A DNA stretch of 11,785 bases, taken from the NCBI GenBank assembly GCA_905233965.1, contig CAJOFG010000025.1:1-11785 (forward strand). Direction: 5' to 3'. Below are positions 4,152 to 11,362 of this stretch, piece after piece. Numbering within the stretch: the stretch's first letter is position 1; each line of letters starts with the position of its first letter. Position numbers and translations under genes: made by a program. This DNA is from an uncultured Selenomonadaceae bacterium (GTDB lineage: Bacteria > Bacillota > Negativicutes > Selenomonadales > Selenomonadaceae). The notes below the pieces were generated by a model. It worked only from the letters and a program-made list of their open reading frames with translations, was not told the origin of the DNA and ran no database searches.

Positions 4152-5444
4152 TCAAAGACCGAAACGCTCAAAAATCATATCGACGTTTCGCAGGAAAAAT
4201 TTATGGTCGAAACAATTTTCAATTTCTTCCGAGCTCAAATATTTTTTGATGTCCTCGTCGTTTTTGATATTCGTTTTGAAGTCCTCGCCTTCAAGCCAGC
4301 GTTTCATCGCGTTGCGCTGAACCCATTTGTAAGCGTCCTCTCTCAAAACGCCCTTGCCGACAATCGCCAACATGATTCTTTGACTGTAAATCAATCCGCC
4401 GGTTCTGTTCATGTTGTGGAGCATCGCGTCCGGGTAAACCAGAAGTTTATCGACAATCTTTGTAAGTTTGCGTGTGCAATAATCCACGTTAATCGTCGAG
4501 TCCGGAAGAATTACGCGCTCAACCGAGCTGTGCGAAATGTCGCGCTCATGCCAAAGGGTAATATCTTCCATCGCGGCAATCGCGTTCCCCCGAACAAGGC
4601 GCGCCATTCCGGCGACGCGCTCACAGTTAATCGGATTTCTTTTGTGCGGCATTGCCGACGAGCCTTTTTGTCCGGGCTGAAAATATTCTTCCGCCTCTCT
4701 GATGTCGGTACGTTGCAGGTTGCGAATTTCCGTCGCGATTTTTTCCAACGTGCTTGCAACGATTGCCAAAGTCGTCATGTACTCCGCGTGACGGTCGCGC
4801 TGAATAACTTGGGTGGCAAGTCGAACAGGTTCAAGCTCCAATTTTTTGCAGACGAGTTCCTCAATTTTCGGATTTATGTTTGAGTAAGTGCCGACCGCTC
4901 CGGACAATTTGCCGACGGAAACAATTTTTTTCGCGTGTTCGACGCGCTCAATGTCGCGTTCGATTTCCGCGCTCCACAAGGCAAGTTTCAATCCGAAAGT
5001 CATCGGCTCGGCGTGTATGCCGTGCGTCCGTCCGATGCAAGGCGTATGTTTAAATTCTTTCGCCCGGCGACGCAGAACGTCCAAAAATTTTTTCAAGTCG
5101 TCCAAAATAATTTCGGCGGACTGTTTCATCATCAGACAAATTGCCGTATCTTTCACGTCGCTGGAAGTCAAACCTTTATGAATATATTTTGAATCTTCGC
5201 CGACGTACTCCGCGACGTTCGTCAAAAAAGCTATGATGTCATGGTCGGTTACCGCTTCGATTTCTTTAATGCGTTCGATTGTAAAATTTGCTTTTGCGCG
5301 AATATTTTTCGCCGACTCCGCCGGAATTTCTCCGAGTTCCGCCATTGCGTCGCAGGCGGCAAGTTCGACGTTTAAAATCGTTCGCCATTCGTTTTCGAGT
5401 GACCAAATTTTTCCCATCTCCGGCAATGTGTATCGCTCAATCAT
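4152..5444 (-). CDS. purB: Adenylosuccinate lyase
   Basis: PurB is a cytosolic fumarase/aspartase-superfamily enzyme that removes fumarate from SAICAR and from adenylosuccinate, so it acts twice in AMP synthesis. The 430-residue protein is full length. Visible marks are TSSDV (93-97), GRTHGIHAEP (138-147) with the catalytic histidine H141, and the family signature GSSAMPHKRNP (261-271) with the catalytic serine on the flexible loop. The start MIERYTLPEMGKIWS is typical of the Firmicute form. The ATG at 5444 follows a GGGAG ribosome binding site (about 5453-5458). It is the third gene of a likely serC - 5474 gene - purB transcript, 29 nt after the middle gene. It ends against the antitoxin promoter. 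purA is on the same strand further on. Confidence 0.97.
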   Translation of the reverse strand: MIERYTLPEMGKIWSLENEWRTILNVELAACDAMAELGEIPAESAKNIRAKANFTIERIKEIEAVTDHDIIAFLTNVAEYVGEDSKYIHKGLTSSDVKDTAICLMMKQSAEIILDDLKKFLDVLRRRAKEFKHTPCIGRTHGIHAEPMTFGLKLALWSAEIERDIERVEHAKKIVSVGKLSGAVGTYSNINPKIEELVCKKLELEPVRLATQVIQRDRHAEYMTTLAIVASTLEKIATEIRNLQRTDIREAEEYFQPGQKGSSAMPHKRNPINCERVAGMARLVRGNAIAAMEDITLWHERDISHSSVERVILPDSTINVDYCTRKLTKIVDKLLVYPDAMLHNMNRTGGLIYSQRIMLAIVGKGVLREDAYKWVQRNAMKRWLEGEDFKTNIKNDEDIKKYLSSEEIENCFDHKFFLRNVDMIFERFGL

Positions 5445-5473
5445 ATTTTACGCTCCCTTCGGAAAAAATTTTT

Positions 5474-6481
5474 TTAACTTATGTAATAGTGGGTGGACAA
5501 GTCGGCAAGTTCTTCGGTTACGAGTGAGTGGAAGGCGGCATAAGACAAATTTTTTGCGACTGCGGAAAAAGTATATTGTCCGACAGCCCAAGCCGCCGCG
5601 TGTTCCGTGTCGGAAACTTTTGCAATGTAAATCGAAGTGCCGGACGTTAAATCTATTCGCCATTGAACGCCGTGAATCCCGCTTATGTCTTTTAAATTTT
5701 CTCCGGGATCTCTTTTGTAAGTTCTCACGTCGAGGGAAACTTCCGGCTCCCATCTGCGCTTGTATCGAATTTCCGCAATCCGATTGTCAATCGCAAACAT
5801 TTTGCTGATTGTGTAACCGGATTTTTTCGGAACATAAAGCGGATTGAAATGAACGGCGCGGACAAGTTCGTTGAAGTTTGAATGTTCGACCATAGGATTG
5901 GGAAGTCCGACCGGTTTATTTTCAAACGGTTTAATTTCCGTCGGTTGATTTTGCTCCGGCGCGATAACTTCATTTTGCAAATTGTTTGTTTCCGGTTGAG
6001 TTTGCGGAATTTCCGGCTTTTCGTCTTTGGGAGGTTCCGACGGTTGTACCGGAGTCGGCGGAGTGACGGAAGAGCCGGTATCGGTGTCGGTCATTTTTTC
6101 CCCTTCGGTAATTTGTTCAAAGTCGGAAAGCGTCGGTATGTGCGAATTTGTCCGGCGCGGCGGTTGTTCGACTTTATTTTTTTTGCCCGCCTTCTTGCCT
6201 TCCTTAATCGCTTTGCGTGCCTCCTTGCGTTCTTCTTCGAGTCGCTCTTTTTCTTCCTTGCGCTCCTTCTTCAACCGTTTTTGCTCCTCTTTCAATTCTT
6301 TTTTCGTTTTGGGTTTTTGCGGTTTGTTGTTCAGGCGGTTTGAATTGTTGTCCCCGTTTCCCTGCTCGGCTGCGAACAGCGCAAATTCGTCGTCGATTGT
6401 GTCCGCCGAAGTGACGGAAAAATTTGCAAATTGCAGGAATGCCGGAATTAAAATTGCGGCGATAATTTTTTTGGATTTCAT
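5474..6481 (-). CDS. Secreted/periplasmic protein with charged helix, Pro-rich linker and C-terminal domain; function unknown
   Basis: A 335-residue exported protein. Residues 1-26 form a signal peptide (KSKK, then a hydrophobic core, then VTSA before DT) without a lipobox cysteine. Residues about 57-104 are almost entirely K, E and R (KELKEEQKRLKKERKEEKE...), a long charged helix or coiled coil. Residues 110-195 are rich in P, T, E and Q and look like a disordered spacer. Residues 200-335 form the only folded-looking domain, with YVPKKSGYTISKMFAIDNRIAEIRYK and a late VTEELADLS helix. This pattern reminds me of DUF4367-type domains, but that is a weak match by eye. The ribosome binding site AAGGTGG (6494-6488) overlaps the serC stop codon, so translation is probably coupled to serC. 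Its link to amino-acid and purine genes may be only by operon position. Confidence 0.8.
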   Translation of the reverse strand: MKSKKIIAAILIPAFLQFANFSVTSADTIDDEFALFAAEQGNGDNNSNRLNNKPQKPKTKKELKEEQKRLKKERKEEKERLEEERKEARKAIKEGKKAGKKNKVEQPPRRTNSHIPTLSDFEQITEGEKMTDTDTGSSVTPPTPVQPSEPPKDEKPEIPQTQPETNNLQNEVIAPEQNQPTEIKPFENKPVGLPNPMVEHSNFNELVRAVHFNPLYVPKKSGYTISKMFAIDNRIAEIRYKRRWEPEVSLDVRTYKRDPGENLKDISGIHGVQWRIDLTSGTSIYIAKVSDTEHAAAWAVGQYTFSAVAKNLSYAAFHSLVTEELADLSTHYYIS

Positions 6482-6493
6482 CGGATACCACCT

Positions 6494-7576
6494 TTAATTT
6501 TTGCGGCGAAATTCTTTCATGAAGTCCGCGAGAGTTTCAACGCCTTCAATCGGCATCGCGTTGTAAATCGACGCACGCATACCGCCGACGAGCCGGTGCC
6601 CCTTCACGCCGACCAAATCTTTTTCGAGAGCCTCCGCGACGAATTTTTTTTCAAGTTCTTCATTCGGCAGACGGAAAGTCACGTTCATGAACGACCGGCT
6701 GTCTTTCGCCGCATGACCTTTGTAAAATTCGTTCGACTCGTCGATAACGTCGTACAAAATTTTTGCCTTCGCGGAATTTCTTTTCGCCATTTCCTCAAGT
6801 CCGCCGTTCGCTTTAATCCATGCGGCAACTTTCCCGACCATGTAAATCGAAAAAGCCGGCGGGGTGTTATACAAAGAATTTTTGTTGTAGTAAGTTTCGT
6901 AGCGGAGCATCGTCGGAATTGTTTCCAAACTTTTTTCGACAAGCGACTTCCGGACGATAACGACGACGACTCCGGCCGGTCCCAAATTTTTTTGAACGCC
7001 GGCATAAATCAGAGAAAATTTTTTGAAGTCAACCGGGCGGCTCAACATATCGGACGACATATCCGCGAACAGGGGAACGTCGCCGGTCTCCGGAACGTAA
7101 TGAAATTCCGTGCCGTAAATCGTGTTGTTGTAACAGACGTGAAGATAAGCCGCGTCCGGATTTATTTTCAATTCGTCTTGACGGGGAACGCGACAAAAAT
7201 TTTCGTCCTCCGTCGTCGCGGCAACTTCTCCGACGTTAAGAATTTTTGCTTCCTTGTAAGCGTTGCGGGAAAAAATTCCGCTGAGAACGTAATTGCCCGG
7301 ATTTTTTTTCGTCGCAAAGTTCATCGGAATCATCGCGAACTGCATGGACGCGCCGCCCTGAATGAAAAGGACTTCGTAATCGTCGCCGAGTCCTGTCAAT
7401 TCCAAAATGTCGGACTTCGTCTGATTGTGAACCTTCTCGTATTGTTTCGATCTGTGACTTATTTCGATTATCGACATTCCGGACTCCGCGAAACTTAAAA
7501 ATTCCGCTTGAGCTTCTTTCAAAACTTCGAGCGGCATGGTCGCGGGACCCGGATTAAAATTATAAACTCGTTTCAA
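6494..7576 (-). CDS. serC: Phosphoserine aminotransferase
   Basis: SerC is a PLP enzyme of the cytosol that turns 3-phosphohydroxypyruvate and glutamate into O-phosphoserine, in serine (and in some bacteria pyridoxine) synthesis. The 360-residue protein is full length. It shows FNPGPA (7-12), ISHRS (39-43), FIQGGAS (71-77), the PLP lysine K196 in YAGVQKNLGP, and GGMRASIYNA near the C-terminus. The start codon is TTG at 7576: it gives the expected MKRVYNFNPGPA start and has GGAGGTG 7 nt upstream, and no ATG is available. A good promoter lies at 7599-7626. It is the first gene of the serC - 5474 gene - purB group. serA is not in the window. Confidence 0.96.
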   Translation of the reverse strand: MKRVYNFNPGPATMPLEVLKEAQAEFLSFAESGMSIIEISHRSKQYEKVHNQTKSDILELTGLGDDYEVLFIQGGASMQFAMIPMNFATKKNPGNYVLSGIFSRNAYKEAKILNVGEVAATTEDENFCRVPRQDELKINPDAAYLHVCYNNTIYGTEFHYVPETGDVPLFADMSSDMLSRPVDFKKFSLIYAGVQKNLGPAGVVVVIVRKSLVEKSLETIPTMLRYETYYNKNSLYNTPPAFSIYMVGKVAAWIKANGGLEEMAKRNSAKAKILYDVIDESNEFYKGHAAKDSRSFMNVTFRLPNEELEKKFVAEALEKDLVGVKGHRLVGGMRASIYNAMPIEGVETLADFMKEFRRKN

Positions 7577-7598
7577 AAAAATACACCTCCGCAGATAT

Positions 7599-7626
7599 TT
7601 TATAACGCCGACAATATTTTTGGCAA
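7599..7626 (-). promoter_or_regulatory. serC: Promoter of the serC group
   Basis: On the - strand TTGCCA (7626-7621), a 16-nt spacer, and TATAAA (7604-7599). The expected start is near 7592, which leaves a short leader of about 15 nt that is essentially the ribosome binding site. Confidence 0.65.
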
Positions 7627-7699
7627 CCGGTTAAAAATTTTTTTCTCCGGTAAAAAAAATGTCGGCAAATTCTTTTATTGTCAAGGCGGCTCTGCCGGC

Positions 7700-8095
7700 G
7701 GATTTAAAGGCGACCGGACGCACCCGGACAGCGGCGCGATTATGTTGAAAGCGCAACACCCGGATTTTGAATGTTGGCAGCTTGGCGTTCATGCCGATGC
7801 CGGAGTGACCTGCGTCGATTGTCATATGCCCTACATGAGGAAAGACGGACAAAAATATACTTCGCATTGGATGACTTCCCCGCTCAAAACGGTTGAAGAG
7901 TCTTGCCTGAAATGTCACGACGAATCGAAGGAAACTTTGGTTGCGCGCGTTCAAACAATTCACGACAACACTTTCAAACTTCAGAGAGCAGCCGGAGAAA
8001 CAACCGCCCGCGCTCATACGACGATACAAGCGGCGAAGGCGGCAGGGGCAACCGACGAACAACTTGCGGAAGCGCGTTTGCTCGTCCGTGAAGCG
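7700..8095 (+). pseudogene. nrfA: Internal fragment of nrfA (ammonia-forming nitrite reductase, cytochrome c552)
   Basis: About 132 codons match the middle-to-C-terminal part of NrfA, the periplasmic pentaheme enzyme that reduces nitrite to ammonium. The fragment runs from GFKGDRTHPDSG through MLKAQHPDFE, the heme site CVDCHMP, TSHWMTSPL, a second heme site CLKCHD, and a helical end AGATDEQLAEARLLVREA. Normally an AQWxWDY-type continuation and about 100 more residues follow, but after 8095 the reading turns to unrelated sequence. I found no frame that restores it. The N-terminal half, with its signal peptide and catalytic heme, is also absent, and the first in-frame ATG (7742) lies inside the domain without a ribosome binding site. 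The open frame itself is still intact and family residues are well kept, so loss looks recent. It is divergent from serC. Confidence 0.8.
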
Positions 8096-8177
8096 AATCG
8101 GCAACTGCGACCGTTAAAGGCGCGTTGTAATAAAAATTTTTTTCATCTCGCGTCCGGTAAAGACCGGTGTTGGTACG

Positions 8178-8213
8178 GACAAGCTCCGACTTCTTTAAGT
8201 CGGGGTAGTTGAC
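8178..8213 (+). mobile_element. Right-end remnant of an IS200/IS605-family element (TnpB/omega-RNA type)
   Basis: A 9-bp hairpin CTCCGACTT (8184-8192)/AAGTCGGGG (8197-8205), with a 4-nt loop, is followed by TAGTTGAC. This closely follows the right-end pattern of IS605/IS1341-type elements (AAGC - hairpin - TAGTTCAC), which is also the 3' end of the omega RNA. One frame just upstream reads KTGVGTDKLRLL-stop, which may be the last codons of a lost tnpB. No transposase gene and no left end are visible. The call rests on remembered end structure and should be searched. Confidence 0.45.
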
Positions 8214-8225
8214 AACAGGTTGAAC

Positions 8226-8267
8226 GAAAAAGCACCTCGCGACGTAAAAATCGTGAAGTGCTTTTTC
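8226..8267. terminator. Hairpin terminator upstream of the hslU promoter
   Basis: GAAAAAGCAC (8226-8235) pairs with GTGCTTTTTC (8258-8267), with an inner stem TCGCGA/TCGTGA (one G-U). The T-run is inside the stem, so it may act on both strands. It separates the nrfA/IS remnant from the hslU promoter. Confidence 0.6.
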
Positions 8268-8279
8268 TGTACGTTCGAC

Positions 8280-8307
8280 TTGATTTTTATTTTTTGTTTT
8301 GTATAAT
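8280..8307 (+). promoter_or_regulatory. Promoter of the hslU - htpX - NYN gene group
   Basis: TTGATT (8280-8285), a 16-nt T-rich spacer, and a perfect TATAAT (8302-8307). The predicted start is near 8313-8315, giving a leader of about 100 nt before the hslU ATG at 8416. No CIRCE or CtsR-type repeat is seen next to it. Confidence 0.72.
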
Positions 8308-8332
8308 AACTGACGGATTGATATTACAAGGG

Positions 8333-8381
8333 ACAAAATCGACACAGGATAATTATCCCTCCCTGCGGAGGGTAATTTTGT
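8333..8381 (+). promoter_or_regulatory. Structured leader of hslU
   Basis: An outer stem ACAAAAT (8333-8339)/ATTTTGT (8375-8381) encloses CCCTCC (8357-8362)/GGAGGG (8367-8372) with a CTGC loop. A 12-nt palindrome GGATAATTATCC (8347-8358) overlaps the inner stem, so hairpin and palindrome pairing exclude each other. The structure ends 20 nt before the GGAGGT ribosome binding site (8402-8407). It could be an RNA switch or a protein site; I know no family for it. Confidence 0.4.
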
Positions 8382-8415
8382 GAATGAGATAATTTTTTTT
8401 CGGAGGTTAAATTTT

Positions 8416-9831
8416 ATGGCGAAGAAAAAAGAACCGGTTACCGCACCGGAAAATAAGGAACTCGGATTGAACGAACAGACACCGCGTGAAATCGTCGAGG
8501 AATTGAACAAGCACATTGTCGGGCAGGAGGAAGCGAAAAGATCTGTTTCAATCGCGCTGAGAAATCGCTGGCGCAGTCGCAAATTGACCGGCGACATGAG
8601 GGATGACGTTATCCCGAAAAATATTTTAACGGAAATTGCCCGTCGTCTTGCCCGGCTCGTTAAAGCTCCGTTCGTCAAAGTTGAGGCAACGAAATTTACC
8701 GAAGTCGGTTACGTCGGACGCGATGTCGAATCAATCATTCGCGACCTTATGCAAATTTCAGTCCGCATGGTTCGCCGTCAACGCACGGAGGAAGTTAAGG
8801 AAAAAGCGGCGGAAAATGCAAACGAACGACTGCTTGATATTTTGGTGCCGGAACCCAAACGCGCACAAAATCCGCTGAGCAAACTTTTTTCCAACGCCGA
8901 ATCCGGCAACGAACAAAAAGCGGAAGAGCCGACGCAGGACAATAAAGCCGGGCGCGACTTTGTCCGCAAACGTCTGCTTGCCGGAAAAATGGAAGAAACC
9001 GTTATCGAACTTGAAGTGCCGGATCACGGCAAGCCGATGGTCGGAATGTTTTCCGGCTCCAGTCTTGAAAGTATGGGCGACAATCTCCAAGACATGATAG
9101 GAAGTCTCATGCCCAAACGGATGCGTAAAAGAAAAGTTACCGTCGCGGCGGCGCGGAAAATTCTTGAGCAGGAAGAGGCTGAAAAACTCATTGACATGGA
9201 AGAAGTTGCCGAAACTGCCGTTGAACTTGCCGAACGCAGCGGAATTGTTTTCTTCGACGAAATCGACAAGGTTGCCGTAAAAGGTTCAAGCTCCGGACCG
9301 GACGTGAGCCGCGAAGGTGTTCAGCGTGACATTTTGCCGATTGTCGAAGGCTCTACCGTCATGACGAAGTACGGACCGGTTAAAACGGATCACATTTTAT
9401 TTATCGCGGCGGGTGCTTTCCACACGGCGAAACCTTCCGACCTTATCCCGGAATTGCAGGGACGTTTCCCGATTCGCGTGGAATTGAAATCACTGCAGAA
9501 AGAGGACTTTGAAAAAATTCTCACCGAACCGCAAAACGCTTTGATAAAACAGTACAAGGCACTTTTGCAAACGGAAGGATTGGAACTCGAATTTAAACCG
9601 AAGGCAATTTCCAAAATCGCGGAAATGGCTTTCGACGTGAACGAACAATCTGAGGACATCGGAGCGCGCAGACTTCACACACTGCTGGAAAAATTGCTGG
9701 AGGATATTTCCTTCGACGCTCCGGACATGGTTAAAAAAGGAAAAACCAAAGTCACCATCGATGCAAAATATGTTGACAAACGCTTGAAGGAAATTGCAAA
9801 GGATCGCGACTTGTCAAACTTCATTTTGTAA
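8416..9831 (+). CDS. hslU: HslU (ClpY) unfoldase ATPase lacking the Walker A motif
   Basis: HslU is the AAA+ ring that unfolds substrates for the HslV peptidase in the cytosol. The 471-residue protein aligns by eye with E. coli and Bacillus HslU over its length: TPREIVEEL (22-30), [12 protein letters not shown] (33-44), the GYVG pore motif (98-101), the I domain (about 110-245), Walker B IVFFDEID (277-284), the GRFPIRVEL arginine-finger region (349-357), sensor 2 GARRL (416-420) and the HslV-docking tail DLSNFIL. The break is at 8628/8629. PKNIL (67-71) is followed at once by TEIARRLA, whereas the family has [22 protein letters not shown]. Nine residues (27 nt), the whole P-loop, are missing in frame, so ATP binding should fail. 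The ATG at 8416 has GGAGGT at 8 nt spacing; an earlier in-frame GTG at 8380 has none. No hslV is adjacent; htpX follows after 20 nt. Confidence 0.93.
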   Translation: MAKKKEPVTAPENKELGLNEQTPREIVEELNKHIVGQEEAKRSVSIALRNRWRSRKLTGDMRDDVIPKNILTEIARRLARLVKAPFVKVEATKFTEVGYVGRDVESIIRDLMQISVRMVRRQRTEEVKEKAAENANERLLDILVPEPKRAQNPLSKLFSNAESGNEQKAEEPTQDNKAGRDFVRKRLLAGKMEETVIELEVPDHGKPMVGMFSGSSLESMGDNLQDMIGSLMPKRMRKRKVTVAAARKILEQEEAEKLIDMEEVAETAVELAERSGIVFFDEIDKVAVKGSSSGPDVSREGVQRDILPIVEGSTVMTKYGPVKTDHILFIAAGAFHTAKPSDLIPELQGRFPIRVELKSLQKEDFEKILTEPQNALIKQYKALLQTEGLELEFKPKAISKIAEMAFDVNEQSEDIGARRLHTLLEKLLEDISFDAPDMVKKGKTKVTIDAKYVDKRLKEIAKDRDLSNFIL

Positions 9832-9851
9832 AACACCGAAGGAGTTTTCAT

Positions 9852-10721
9852 ATGAATATTTTAAAGACAACGCTTTTAATGGCACTCTTGACCGGACTCA
9901 TGGTCGCCGTCGGCGGGTCGCTCGGCGGGTCTCAAGGTGCTTTCGTCATGCTGATATTTTCTCTCGGCATGAATTTTTTCACCTACTGGTTCAGCGACTC
10001 AATGATTCTGAAATCTTACGACGCGCGCGAAATTTCCGAACATGATTCGCCGCAACTTTACAACATCGTAAAAAATTTGGCGCAAAAAGCAAATTTGCCC
10101 ATGCCGCGAATTTACGTTATCAACAGCCCGGTTCCGAACGCCTTCGCCACCGGCAGAAATCCTTCTCACGCGGCGGTTGCCGTCACCACCGGAATTATGC
10201 AGGCTCTTGACTACAACGAAATTTCCGGCGTTCTCGGGCATGAATTGGCGCACGTCAAACACAGAGATATTTTAATCGGAACGATCGCGGCGGCTATGGC
10301 GGGCGTAATTTCCATGATAGCGCAAATTGCTCAATGGGGAGCCTTGCTCGGCAGTAACCGCGACGACGATGATAACGGCGGAGCTCTCGGTTTCATTGTC
10401 ACCGCGATAATCGCTCCGTTTGCCGCGATGTTGATTCAAATGGCAATTTCACGTTCCAGAGAGTACGACGCGGACAAAACCGGCGGCGAACTTTGCGGAG
10501 ATCCCCGTTACCTTGCAAGCGCGTTGGAAAAAATCGAGTACTACGCGCGAAATGCCCAACCCATGCAACAAGCCGGCACGTCAACCGCTCATATGTTCAT
10601 AGTCAACCCGCTTGAAGGGTCGAAAAAAGTTTTGAAAAATCTTTTCTCGACTCACCCTTCGACGGAGGAAAGAATTTCTCTTCTCCGCGAACAGGCATCG
10701 CGAATGAATTTGCTGACTTGA
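9852..10721 (+). CDS. htpX: HtpX, membrane zinc metalloprotease
   Basis: HtpX is an M48 family protease of the cytoplasmic membrane that helps degrade damaged membrane proteins. At 289 residues it has normal length. It shows two N-terminal hydrophobic segments (about 5-22 and 29-47), the zinc site HELAH at 130-134, two further hydrophobic segments (about 141-165 and 178-200), and the third zinc ligand E204 in SREYDADK. The conserved NAFATGR segment (96-102) precedes the active site, and HPSTEERI lies near the end. A loop of acidic residues (NRDDDDN) sits between segments three and four. The ATG has AAGGAG (9839-9844) 7 nt upstream. It is 20 nt after hslU, with the NYN gene 18 nt further on and no promoter between, so the three are likely one transcript devoted to quality control and RNA turnover. 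Confidence 0.96.
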   Translation: MNILKTTLLMALLTGLMVAVGGSLGGSQGAFVMLIFSLGMNFFTYWFSDSMILKSYDAREISEHDSPQLYNIVKNLAQKANLPMPRIYVINSPVPNAFATGRNPSHAAVAVTTGIMQALDYNEISGVLGHELAHVKHRDILIGTIAAAMAGVISMIAQIAQWGALLGSNRDDDDNGGALGFIVTAIIAPFAAMLIQMAISRSREYDADKTGGELCGDPRYLASALEKIEYYARNAQPMQQAGTSTAHMFIVNPLEGSKKVLKNLFSTHPSTEERISLLREQASRMNLLT

Positions 10722-10739
10722 AAATTTTAAGGCGACGAC

Positions 10740-11258
10740 GTGAAAAAGAAACCTTGTTACCTTGTGGACGGATATAATTTGCTCCACGTTTGGAAGGAAA
10801 TTGATATTGAAAATTTGGATTCGGCGCGTGAAAGATTGATTCACATTTTAATCGAGTACGGCGGCTACGAAAATTTTGAAATAATTTTGGTTTTCGATGC
10901 CGGCAAACATGAGGAAGAGGAGCGCGTCGAGGAGTACGGGGATTTTTTCCGCGTGATTTACAGCGGGTTCGGAGAATCTGCGGATAATGTTATCGAGCGG
11001 CTGTCCTTTGAGCTTGTCCGTAAACGCCGGGAAGTACACGTCGTCAGCTCCGACGCGATTATCGAAACGGTAATTTTGGGTGCCGGAGCTTATCGCCACC
11101 CTTCGCGAGAATTTTATCGCGCCGTCAAACGTGCGAAAAAAAAATTGCGCGAAAAATATTTGGGAAACGTAACTTTGCCGGTCGTCCGCAACGAAGTCGG
11201 CGACAGAATTTCTCCGGACGTTATGGCGAAGTTGGAAGAAATGCGACGACAAAAATAA
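10740..11258 (+). CDS. NYN-domain ribonuclease, YacP/Rae1-like
   Basis: A 172-residue soluble protein of the NYN (PIN-like) nuclease superfamily, YacP branch. B. subtilis YacP (Rae1) is a ribosome-associated endoribonuclease; whether this protein has the same job is inferred. The acidic metal-site residues are where the family has them: D10 in YLVDGYNLLH, D53 in LVFDAG, E79 and D82 in ESADNVIERL, and D105 in VVSSD. A basic helix (RAVKRAKKKLREKY, 127-140) could contact RNA. The start is GTG at 10740 with a modest AAGG (10729-10732) at 7 nt; the N-terminus then begins directly at the first beta strand. It is the last gene of the hslU group, and a strong terminator overlaps its stop codon. Confidence 0.88.
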   Translation: MKKKPCYLVDGYNLLHVWKEIDIENLDSARERLIHILIEYGGYENFEIILVFDAGKHEEEERVEEYGDFFRVIYSGFGESADNVIERLSFELVRKRREVHVVSSDAIIETVILGAGAYRHPSREFYRAVKRAKKKLREKYLGNVTLPVVRNEVGDRISPDVMAKLEEMRRQK

Positions 11259-11299
11259 AAAGCACCTCACCGATTGAAAAAATCGGGAGGTGCTTTTTT
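11257..11299. terminator. Strong two-sided terminator after the NYN gene
   Basis: The stem pairs AGCACCTC (11261-11268) with GAGGTGCT (11287-11294), and after a bulged A CCGATT (11270-11275) with AATCGG (11281-11286), around a GAAAA loop. Flanking A and T runs make it work on both strands, for the NYN gene and for the convergent gene at 11363. Its AAAAAGCACCTC arm is the same as in the hairpin at 8226-8267. The remaining gap to 11362 shows nothing clear. Confidence 0.88.
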
Positions 11300-11362
11300 G
11301 TAAATGAGATTGTCGTTGCGTTCCGGTTTTCTTCCGGCGTCATAAAATTACCTCCGGAAATT

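Noticed and set aside
4083..4883. 266-codon + strand frame starting with MIDVLIITF
   Set aside because: It covers the antitoxin 2 recognition segment and then runs antisense through purB. There is no ribosome binding site before the ATG. Only the start region is meaningful, as a mirror of a predicted toxin start.
8209..8214. TTGACA hexamer as a promoter -35 box
   Set aside because: No -10 box at 16-18 nt, and the following sequence is the terminator hairpin. It is part of the IS right-end motif.
8380..8415. Earlier GTG start for hslU adding 12 residues
   Set aside because: There is no ribosome binding site before it, it lies within the leader structure, and the ATG at 8416 has a perfect GGAGGT at 8 nt.
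7974..8678. 234-codon - strand frame across the nrfA end, IS remnant and hslU start
   Set aside because: It is antisense to the hslU promoter, leader and coding region, with no supporting signals.
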